Assembly: GCA_020846975.1 (NCBI GenBank)
Contig: JADLCX010000041.1
Coordinates: forward strand, 1 to 64,000
Origin: Phycisphaerales bacterium
GTDB lineage: Bacteria > Planctomycetota > Phycisphaerae > Phycisphaerales > UBA1924
Direction of reading: 5' to 3'
DNA: 64,000 bases
The notes below the pieces were generated by a model. The model did not search any database. It worked only from the letters and a program-made list of their open reading frames with translations, and was not told the origin of the DNA. The position numbers and the translations under genes were made by a program. Within the stretch, counting starts at the first letter, position 1, and every line of letters begins with the position of its first letter. Below, piece by piece: positions 26,778 to 34,151 of the stretch.

Positions 26778-28451
26778 GTGCGTGCGTCCGTCGATTCCAA
26801 CCGGTTGGCGCGGCTCGGGCGCCTGCTCGCGTCGCGCTGGACGATCGCGCTGGCCGGGCTGCTGACGGCGATGCGCGAGCTCGACCCGCGCGCGGCGGCC
26901 CTCGGGCTAGTCAGCGCGGCGTGGATGTGGTTCTGGTTGGAGTTGCGGGATGGTCGGCGCCTCGCTCCGATGGAACGGCCCGAGTTTGTCGCGGAGTGGC
27001 GGCGACGGCTGGCCCGCGGCGGGGAGAGAAGGCACGGCTGGTGGGGCTTGGGCATCGCGCTCCTGCGGCCGGACCTGCGTTCCGAGGTCGGTCGCGCTGT
27101 GGCATCGGCAGGCCCGTCCCGGCTTTCGATGGCGGCGGCGCTCGTCGTGCTGGCCGCGCGACAGGTCGCGTTGCTGACGATCGGCCATCGGGTCATCGCC
27201 ATGATCGCGCCTGGCTCCATCGAGCAAGCGGGCCCGCCGCGCATCGCGCTCGCGCTCGCCGCGGCCCGCCTCGCGATCGGGCTCGCCGACCGGCTCATCA
27301 CCATCCCCGGCCGCGACTCGCTCCGGGCGATGCTGGTCCGCGCCACGCGGTTCGAGTTCTGGCCGACATGGTTGGTCTACCTCGGGCTCGCGCCGATGTT
27401 CGTGCGGTGCGCGCTCAAGGCCCGCCACCCGCTGGCCTTCACAGCCTGCAACCCCGGGATCGAGAACGGGGGCGGGTTCGTCGGCGAATCCAAGTTCGGA
27501 ATCATCGCCGGGCTGCGCGAGGGCGCGGCGGGTGCGAGGCTCGACCCCGCGCTGGTCAACGCCTGTTGCCGCACGTGGCCGATCGAGACCGGCCCCGGCC
27601 CCGAGCCGGCCCCCGCGCGGGCCGCCGAGGTCGATGCGCTGGTGCGCGCGGCCAACGCCGACCTGCACTTTCCGGTCGTGCTCAAGCCCGATGTCGGCCA
27701 GCGCGGTTTCTCCGTGCGGGTGGTTCGCTCGCGACGCGAGGCCGAGGAGTACTTCCGACTGGTCCCCGGGCGTGCGCTCGTGCAACCCTGGCACCCCGGC
27801 CCCGGCGAGGTCGGGATCGTCTGGATGCGTCCACGCGACGGCCACGAAGCCGGCTCGATCTACTCCATCACGCTCAAGGAGTTCCCGTTCCTTATCGGCG
27901 ACGGCGCTCGCACCGTCGAAGATCTCATCTTCGCCCACCCGCGCTTCCGGCTCCAGTCCGCGACGTTCCTGCAACGCCTGGCGGGCCGGCGGCTCGACGT
28001 TCCCGCGCTCGGCGAGCGGTTGCCCATCGCGCTTGCCGGCAACCACTGCCAGGGCACGCTGTTCCGCGACGGCGCCCACCTCGTCACATCGGAACTCGAA
28101 CGCGCGATCGGCGACCTCTGCCGCGCGTTCCGCGGCCGCGCCGAGCGTGACGGCCTCGACGCGGTCCGCATGGACATCCGCTACCGCTCGGAGGATGACC
28201 TCCGCGCCGGGCGGCTCGACCTCGACTCGATCATCGAGTTGAACGGCACCCTCGGCGAGACCACCAACATCTACGACCCCGACAAGGCGATCGCGTGGTC
28301 GCTCCGCCAACTCCGCGGCCAGTGGGAGGCCCTGTACGCGCTGGGTCGTGAGCGGATGGACACCGGCGTGCAACCGCTCTCGATCGCGCGCTTGCTCGCG
28401 ATCATCCTGCGTCACCGACGCGAACTGCGAGGGTCGAGGCTTGCGGATTAG
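26778..28451 (+). CDS. Membrane-associated ATP-grasp ligase-like protein
   Basis: About 557 residues. The N-terminal half has several hydrophobic segments (near 100-190). The C-terminal half is an ATP-grasp fold: FPVVLKPDVGQRGFSVRVV (ATP-binding Lys and glycine loop), IYSITLKEFPFLIGDG, and SIIELNGTLGETTNIYDPD (metal-binding Glu/Asn). ACNPGIENGGGFVGESKFGII precedes the fold and is a recurring feature of this uncharacterised group. Such enzymes usually form an amide or ester bond from a carboxylate with ATP. The start is uncertain: GTG 26778 is used, ATG 26868 is an alternative. Its stop overlaps the stop of the convergent gene at 28448. Confidence 0.8.
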   Translation: MRASVDSNRLARLGRLLASRWTIALAGLLTAMRELDPRAAALGLVSAAWMWFWLELRDGRRLAPMERPEFVAEWRRRLARGGERRHGWWGLGIALLRPDLRSEVGRAVASAGPSRLSMAAALVVLAARQVALLTIGHRVIAMIAPGSIEQAGPPRIALALAAARLAIGLADRLITIPGRDSLRAMLVRATRFEFWPTWLVYLGLAPMFVRCALKARHPLAFTACNPGIENGGGFVGESKFGIIAGLREGAAGARLDPALVNACCRTWPIETGPGPEPAPARAAEVDALVRAANADLHFPVVLKPDVGQRGFSVRVVRSRREAEEYFRLVPGRALVQPWHPGPGEVGIVWMRPRDGHEAGSIYSITLKEFPFLIGDGARTVEDLIFAHPRFRLQSATFLQRLAGRRLDVPALGERLPIALAGNHCQGTLFRDGAHLVTSELERAIGDLCRAFRGRAERDGLDAVRMDIRYRSEDDLRAGRLDLDSIIELNGTLGETTNIYDPDKAIAWSLRQLRGQWEALYALGRERMDTGVQPLSIARLLAIILRHRRELRGSRLAD

Positions 28452-30100
28452 TACTCCGCGGCTTCCTCGTCTTCATCATGGTCGATCCGCTTCGTGCCGC
28501 CACGATCGCGAGCTCGGACAAACACGAAATAGCTCCCGTCCTCACCCTCTACTCGTGCGTACTCGTCCCACTCCTCCTGCGCCGACCGAGCATGGGCAAT
28601 GAACTCCTCGCTCCAGCCCGTCCGCTTCCCGCCCTTGCTTCCCGCGATCGGTCCGACTCCCGCAACCGCGATGTCCGCCGGACCGAGCAGATTGAGCGTT
28701 TTGTCACGATCGCGTCGTGAGGTGATACTGCCCGCGCGGGCGGGGACACGATCACGGGTCATCCAGAGATTCAGCAATCCGCGATTGACCGCTCCCGCCC
28801 CTCCCCCGACGACGATCCACGCATCCGAGCCGTCCGGAGATCGCGACGCATCGATAGCCCTCACAACCGCGCGATACGTCGCGTCAATGGTCTCGGCTCG
28901 TGCATCGGCTTCCAATCGCGAGTCGGCGGTCATCATCCGCGGAAAGGGCCACGCCAGCGTTGCCGCCGCGAACGCCAGCATCGCCGCCAGACCGAGTACC
29001 ATGGCCGATCGGCGTCTATCCCGCCCGCACACGCAACCCACCCGCCAGATGTACACGATCGCGATCGTGGAACAGAACACCAGCCCGACCTGAAACGCCG
29101 CCGCGAACTCGCGGATCTTCATCGGGTTCACGGCGGCGGGCACATATGCCGCGGCGAGAAGCGCCGCCAGCGCGACCGCGCTTCGCCGCGCTGCGGCCCT
29201 CGCACGAGCGGCGACCACAAACCCGGCCGCGCAACACGTGACCATCCACACCCGTGCTGGGCCGAGCATCGCGCGTCCTCCGCCGCCCAGCAGGTGAAAA
29301 GCCGCGTGCTCAACAACCGTGCCGTGCCACCGCCACGCACCGCTCTTGTCGCCGAACATGTTGCGTGTGATGTACCGGACGATCTCCCCGCCCGCGATAG
29401 CGTAGTGCGGCCCGGAAACGACCTGCACACCCGCGCCCACGAGCAGGCCCATGCGCACGGCATGACCAACAAGACTACCGCCGCGTTCGCACCGCACGCG
29501 CCACGCCCTCAGCAGCACCGCGATGCCGCACAACCAGAGTGTGGCGGGGAAGATGGTCGGCTTGGCCCAAAGCGCAAACCCCCAGATCATTCCATTTGCC
29601 ACCAGCCACCACCACGGTTTGCGGCGAGCATCCAGCACCAGCAGCATCGCCGCGATCATGGCCGCGATCGCCGCCATGTAGTCGGGCTTGACGATCTCGA
29701 TGCTCCACATCCAGATCGGCGTTGTGGCGCACAACGCCAGCGTGACCAACCTCATCGGCCATGCGACACGGCGGGACAGCCACCAGACGAACCCGAACGC
29801 ACCCAGCAACGGAACCGCGCCCGCGGCGTGCGCGCACGCCTCATCCATACCGCCGATGATGAAGGCCGCGAAGACCGTCGCAACGATGAAGGGGGCGTGC
29901 GGCGGGTGCTCCAGGTAGCGTTCGAGGATGCCGGCCGCCCCATCCGTTCGGAAAGCTCGCACCCAGACAGCGCCCTCACCCATGTAGTTCACATTATCCA
30001 CGACCGCGAAGGTGCTCAGCCGGCCGTGCCGCTGCGATTCGCCGATCGTCAGAGCTGTGACCACGATCGCCGCGACCAGCGGCGCGAGCCACCACAGCAT
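28448..30100 (-). CDS. Polytopic membrane protein, GT-C glycosyltransferase-like
   Basis: About 550 residues with roughly eleven membrane helices in the first 400 residues, then a soluble C-terminal domain of about 150 residues. Features suggesting a GT-C transferase are an acidic-residue loop after the first helix (VVDNVNYMGEGAVW) and EHPPHAPF before the second. The C-terminus (SYFVFVRARDRGG) resembles the periplasmic ends of ArnT-type proteins. The start lies at the edge of the tandem heptamer repeat: ATG 30100, or GTG 30106. No family assignment is certain. Confidence 0.7.
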   Translation of the reverse strand: MLWWLAPLVAAIVVTALTIGESQRHGRLSTFAVVDNVNYMGEGAVWVRAFRTDGAAGILERYLEHPPHAPFIVATVFAAFIIGGMDEACAHAAGAVPLLGAFGFVWWLSRRVAWPMRLVTLALCATTPIWMWSIEIVKPDYMAAIAAMIAAMLLVLDARRKPWWWLVANGMIWGFALWAKPTIFPATLWLCGIAVLLRAWRVRCERGGSLVGHAVRMGLLVGAGVQVVSGPHYAIAGGEIVRYITRNMFGDKSGAWRWHGTVVEHAAFHLLGGGGRAMLGPARVWMVTCCAAGFVVAARARAAARRSAVALAALLAAAYVPAAVNPMKIREFAAAFQVGLVFCSTIAIVYIWRVGCVCGRDRRRSAMVLGLAAMLAFAAATLAWPFPRMMTADSRLEADARAETIDATYRAVVRAIDASRSPDGSDAWIVVGGGAGAVNRGLLNLWMTRDRVPARAGSITSRRDRDKTLNLLGPADIAVAGVGPIAGSKGGKRTGWSEEFIAHARSAQEEWDEYARVEGEDGSYFVFVRARDRGGTKRIDHDEDEEAAEY

Positions 30101-30106
30101 GTGCAC

Positions 30107-30165
30107 GCGATCCGCGATCCGCGATCCGCGATCCGCGATCCGCGATCCGCGATCCGCGATCCGCG
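30107..30165. repeat. Tandem heptamer repeat, eight units of GCGATCC
   Basis: Eight exact copies of the 7-bp unit GCGATCC from 30107 to 30162 plus GCG. It sits directly upstream of the start codon of the membrane protein on the minus strand (unit GGATCGC there), so it occupies its ribosome-binding region or leader. Seven is not a multiple of three, so copy-number changes would shift any frame that reads through. Confidence 0.95.
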
Positions 30166-30172
30166 CAGGATA

Positions 30173-30772
30173 TTACTGACGCTGACTCTCATGCATCCCC
30201 TTCCAACTCGCCCGGTACCTCGTCGCCATCGCCCCCAGCGATCCCGGCATGATGCGCACGCTCCCGACAACGGTCATAAAGTTCACATCGCCCCCCCAAC
30301 GCGGCACGAGGTGGACGTGCAGGTGGCCGGGCACGCCCGCGCCGGCGGCGCGGCCCTGGTTGATGCCGAAGTTGATCCCCTGCGGGTCGAGCGTGCGCTG
30401 CATCAGGTCCGCCGCGACCTCCGTCAGCCGCCACAGCGCGGCGCGCTGCGCGGGCGTGTAGTCGAGCAGCGTCGGCCGCGCCTCGCCCAGCGCGGCCAGC
30501 AGGTGGCCGTTGGCGTAGGGGTAGGCGTTCAGGAGTATGAGCCCCCCATCGGCCGCGCTCGCCGCGCTCTCGCCCCGCCGCACGATCACGTGATTCCGCT
30601 CATCGCCCGCGGGGTCGAGCCAGTAATCGCGCAGGAAACTGCCGGAAGAGGATGACGGCGGGCCCGACTTCTTCTCAGCCGCCGAGGTCGCTTCGAGGTA
30701 CTCCAGCCGCCACGGGGCCTGCAAGGCCGGCGGACCCGGAGGCGCGGCCGCATCGGATCTGGGATCGGGCAT
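30173..30772 (-). CDS. HIT-domain nucleotide hydrolase/AP4A phosphorylase-like
   Basis: A 199-residue HIT-superfamily protein. GHLHVHLVPRWGGD carries the His-x-His-x-His triad (catalytic middle His). It also has LLNAYPYANGHLLAAL and LDPQGINFGINQGRAAG, typical of the bacterial diadenosine tetraphosphate phosphorylase / Fhit-like branch (ATP adenylyltransferase-related). An N-terminal tail of about 45 residues is Ala/Pro-rich. It lies immediately downstream of the 30773-31129 gap and upstream of the heptamer repeat. Likely cleaves dinucleoside polyphosphates. Confidence 0.88.
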   Translation of the reverse strand: MPDPRSDAAAPPGPPALQAPWRLEYLEATSAAEKKSGPPSSSSGSFLRDYWLDPAGDERNHVIVRRGESAASAADGGLILLNAYPYANGHLLAALGEARPTLLDYTPAQRAALWRLTEVAADLMQRTLDPQGINFGINQGRAAGAGVPGHLHVHLVPRWGGDVNFMTVVGSVRIMPGSLGAMATRYRASWKGMHESQRQ

Positions 30773-31129
30773 CGCACAAGGCTACGCCGTTCCGTCGCAC
30801 GCGGCGGCACAATCCGTCCCTGACTCTCACCGGTCTGTCCCGGCCTCAACGCGGTTCACCGATCGGCAAGAGACCTCACCGCGGAGCCGCGGAGGGCGCG
30901 AAGCAAGCCGCAGAGCCACGGAGAGATCAGCCAGTCGCACGCGCTACCGGCACAAGGCGATCGTCGTTGGCGCCACAACGGAGGCCGTGCGCCGGCGGAC
31001 AAGGCTCGTGCGTGCGACGATGAAGCCTGCGCAACGGCCGCGGGGCCTCAGGAACCGCGATTGGACATGCGGTGCCACGCTCCGGCCCCCCTCCCTACAC
31101 TGCCCCCCTTCACCTTGGAGCCATCCTTC
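30773..31129. other. 357-bp intergenic region between HIT and pepA genes
   Basis: No gene supported. It contains the phrases CACCGCGGAGCCGCGGAGG (near 30879) and GCCGCAGAGCCACGGAGAG, which are two imperfect copies of one short purine-rich unit. Long antisense frames here are shadows of pepA. No promoter or terminator is clear. Confidence 0.5.
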
Positions 31130-32641
31130 ATGTTCGAGTCCATCCGCCCTGTTCCCGCCTCCGGTCACAAGTCCCCGGTGAATGTCATCGGTATCTTCAA
31201 GGACAAGAAGCTCGATGAGGCCGGCAAGGCCCTCGACAAGTCCTCCGGCGGCGCGGTCTCGGCGGCGATCGCCCGGGGCGAGTGCACGGGCGAGTCCGGG
31301 CGCATCGTCGAGGCCCACGCGCCCGGAAAGAACGACCGCCGGATCATCATCGTCGGTCTGGGCAAGCGCGAGACGTTCACCGTCGGTACGCTCCGCGCCG
31401 TTGCCGCGGCGGTCGGCCGCCGACTGGCCGTGACGCGGGACGCGGGCGTGCACTTCGATCTGGAAGGGACGCTCAAGGCGGCGAAGAAGGCCAAGCCCGG
31501 CGCGGCCGGCCGCGCGATCGGCGAGGGCCTGGGCCTGCTCGGGTGGAAGAGCTGGAGGTTCAAGGGCACCGCCGCGGGCAACGGCGAGAACGGGCCGCCG
31601 AAGCGCACGAGCCTCACCGTGAGCATCGCCGGGGTCGAGTTCGCCCAGGGGCTGGCGCGCGGCCTGGCGCTGGCGGCCAGCGCCAACCGCTGCCGCGACC
31701 TGAGCGAGACCCCGCCGAATATCGCCACCACCTCGTGGATCGCCGACCAGGCCCGCAGGCTCGCCCGCGAGACGGGCCTGTCCTGCCGCGTCTTCGAGGG
31801 CAAGGAACTCGAGAAGGAGAGGCTCGTCGGCCTCATCAACGTCGGCAAGGCCAGCGAGAACAAGCCGTGCATGGTGCGGCTGGAATACACGCCCAAGGGC
31901 GGCGGCAAGAAGCACAAGCCCGTCGTGCTCGTGGGCAAGACGATGACCTACGACACCGGCGGCCTCTCGCTCAAGATCAACAACGGCATGGTGGGCATGA
32001 AGCGCGACAAGGACGGCGGGTGCGCCGTGTTCGGGGCGATGCACGCGATCGCGACCGTCGTCAAGCCCGACCGCCCCGTCGTCGCGCTGCTGGCCGTGGC
32101 CGAGAACTCGATCTCCGACGAGGCCTACCGGCCCGACGATGTGCTCACCTACCGCAACGGCGTCACCGTCGAGATCACCAACACCGATGCCGAGGGGCGG
32201 CTGGTCCTCGCCGATGCCCTGATCTGGGCCTGCGAGAAGGAGAACCCCGAGTACATCGTCGATCTCGCGACGCTCACCGGCGGTGTCGTCACCGCGCTGG
32301 GCTCCACGTTCGCCGGCATGTTCTGCGAGGACGACCGCCTCCGCGAGCGGCTCGACAGGGCCATGCAGACCAGCGGCGAGCGCTGGTGGCGGCTGCCGAT
32401 GGACCCCGAGTACCGCGACATGATGAAGTCGCCCATCGCGGACATCCTCAACTCAAACCCCAACCGCAAGGCCCACCCGATCCAGGGCGCGGCGTTCCTC
32501 AGTTACTTCGTGAGGCCCGAGATCCCTTGGGCCCACATCGACATCGCCGGCGTGCACGCCAGCGACAGCGACTCGGGCTGCTTCGTCAAGGGCCCGACGG
32601 GCTGGGGCACGCGGCTGCTGGCGGACCTGCTCGATCAATAG
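31130..32641 (+). CDS. pepA: Leucyl aminopeptidase (M17)
   Basis: Metal-dependent aminopeptidase that removes N-terminal residues from peptides. 503 residues from ATG 31130. The M17 signature NTDAEGRLVLADALIWA (about 355-371) is intact, with metal ligands in VGKTMTYDTGGLSLK (Lys, Asp) and catalytic Arg in the signature. RDLSETPPNIATTSW marks the domain junction. A Gly/Lys-rich loop (TPKGGGKKHKP) precedes the active site. GGAG lies about 9 bases upstream of the ATG. Forms hexamers in characterised members. Alone on its strand. Confidence 0.95.
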   Translation: MFESIRPVPASGHKSPVNVIGIFKDKKLDEAGKALDKSSGGAVSAAIARGECTGESGRIVEAHAPGKNDRRIIIVGLGKRETFTVGTLRAVAAAVGRRLAVTRDAGVHFDLEGTLKAAKKAKPGAAGRAIGEGLGLLGWKSWRFKGTAAGNGENGPPKRTSLTVSIAGVEFAQGLARGLALAASANRCRDLSETPPNIATTSWIADQARRLARETGLSCRVFEGKELEKERLVGLINVGKASENKPCMVRLEYTPKGGGKKHKPVVLVGKTMTYDTGGLSLKINNGMVGMKRDKDGGCAVFGAMHAIATVVKPDRPVVALLAVAENSISDEAYRPDDVLTYRNGVTVEITNTDAEGRLVLADALIWACEKENPEYIVDLATLTGGVVTALGSTFAGMFCEDDRLRERLDRAMQTSGERWWRLPMDPEYRDMMKSPIADILNSNPNRKAHPIQGAAFLSYFVRPEIPWAHIDIAGVHASDSDSGCFVKGPTGWGTRLLADLLDQ

Positions 32642-32996
32642 ATCGATCACCCTGAAACCATTGGCCCGTCGGCCACGAGCGTCAGGATGCCGGCAGCAGG
32701 GATATCTCGCAGTTCATCGCCGCGGACCTGCCTCGCCGCCGCGAGTGGATCGTGCACGCTCGCACCGACCTTGATTGCTGGAGTCGATTGAACCACGAGG
32801 CTCCCTCGCAGCCGCCGTGCTGCGCCGCGTGGCGATCGATCCTCGCTCGCCCGGTGGATGAGGTCTGCGAAGTCCTGACGGCTCGGACCGACGAGAGGCA
32901 GCGACTTCGGTTGTGCCGTGTCAGGTTCGATCGATTGACGGCCAAGCCATGTTTTTGGCGGCCGCGATGGGCCCCTGGGATCTATCATCCCGCGGC
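32642..32996 (-). other. 355-bp intergenic region with a doubtful small ORF
   Basis: Between pepA and the sulfotransferase. A minus-strand frame (about 32647-32988, 113 codons from ATG 32988) ends in SLVVQSTPAIKVGASVHD and ILTLVADGPMV, which looks more protein-like than its low-complexity first half. I could not recognise a family. It may be a small gene, a pseudogene, or chance. The sulfotransferase start at 32997 abuts it. Confidence 0.35.
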
Positions 32997-34088
32997 GTGT
33001 CCCAGCCTTCGACCGCAACAAACCCGAACATCCGCACCGAACCGCTGCACCCCGCGCGGCCGATCGTGGTCGCGCCGCACCTTGCGGGCTTGGCCGCACC
33101 GGCCGCCTCCCCCGGCTTCCTGTTCTTCGGCGCCTGCCGCCGATCCGGCACCACGTGGGTCGCCTCGCTCCTCAACGCCAACCCCCAACTGCACATCCGC
33201 AACGAGGGCTGGCTCTTCAACGATCGCGGCGGCTCCTTCGACACCTGGCTGGACCACGACCGCTTCAACGCGTGGGCATCCGGCCCCGAGGCCCGGGGCA
33301 CGTGGCTGCGCGACACGACGCCCGCCGAGGCCGCGCGGCTCATGCAGCAGGCCATGCTGCGGACGCTCTTTCAGGAAGCCACCCGGCGCGAGGCGTGGAA
33401 GGACTGGTCGAGCCTCCGCTGGTGCGGCGACAAGACCACGATGTTCTACAACTCGAACATCGATGCGCTCGCGACCATCTTCCCGCCCGAGCCGCCCGCG
33501 GCGGGCAGCCCTCGCTCCCCCGCTCGCTTCCTCTCGATGGTCCGCGACGGGCGCGACTGCGTCGTCTCCAACCTGTTCCTCATCTTCCGCGAGCAGCGGT
33601 GGGACAAGCTCCCCGCCGATGCCCGCCCTTACGCGATGCGGGCGTTCGAGTTCCACGGCAAGGGTGTTGGCAAGCCGATCCCGCTCTTCGATCCGCCGCT
33701 CCTGCGGTTCCTCATCCACGAGTGGATCGCCGCCGTCGCCGGCGCCCGCCGCGCGGCCGAGATCTACGGACCCCACGGCGGCTTCCATGAGGTGAAGTAC
33801 GAGGACCTCATCGCCGACACGCCCGCGCACCTCCGCGATGTCTACCGCTGGCTCGGTGTCTCCGACGCGATCACCGACGCCCGCCTGGCGGAGATCATCG
33901 ATGACTGCAAGTTCGAGAACTTCTCCGGCGGCCGCAGGCGCGGCGAGGCCGACCCGCTCGCCGAATGGCGCAAGGGCATCTCCGGCGATTGGCGGAACCA
34001 CTTCACCGAGGATGACAAGCGACTGTTCAAGGCCGTCGCCGGCTCCCTGCTGGTCGAACTCGGCTACGAGCGCGGTCTCGACTGGTAA
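32997..34088 (+). CDS. PAPS-dependent sulfotransferase
   Basis: Transfers sulfate from PAPS to a sugar or lipid acceptor. The 363-residue protein has the 5'-phosphosulfate loop GACRRSGTTWVASLLNANP and the 3'-phosphate loop MVRDGRDCVVSNLF, both intact; YEDLIADTPAHLRDVYRWLG and FENFSGG follow, as in other members. The GTG at 32997 starts the recognised sequence; an in-frame ATG lies upstream with no ribosome site. First gene of a block of glycan-modification genes up to 38459, suggesting that sulfated surface polysaccharide or glycolipid is made. Confidence 0.9.
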   Translation: MSQPSTATNPNIRTEPLHPARPIVVAPHLAGLAAPAASPGFLFFGACRRSGTTWVASLLNANPQLHIRNEGWLFNDRGGSFDTWLDHDRFNAWASGPEARGTWLRDTTPAEAARLMQQAMLRTLFQEATRREAWKDWSSLRWCGDKTTMFYNSNIDALATIFPPEPPAAGSPRSPARFLSMVRDGRDCVVSNLFLIFREQRWDKLPADARPYAMRAFEFHGKGVGKPIPLFDPPLLRFLIHEWIAAVAGARRAAEIYGPHGGFHEVKYEDLIADTPAHLRDVYRWLGVSDAITDARLAEIIDDCKFENFSGGRRRGEADPLAEWRKGISGDWRNHFTEDDKRLFKAVAGSLLVELGYERGLDW

Positions 34089-34151
34089 GCGATCGCCTGG
34101 TCCGCTCTTCTCGGTAACCTGTCCCCTGCAACCTATCCACTCTCCGCTCCC

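Noticed and set aside
30107..30165. Tandem heptamers as a CRISPR-like array
   Set aside because: Units are contiguous with no spacers; a simple VNTR.
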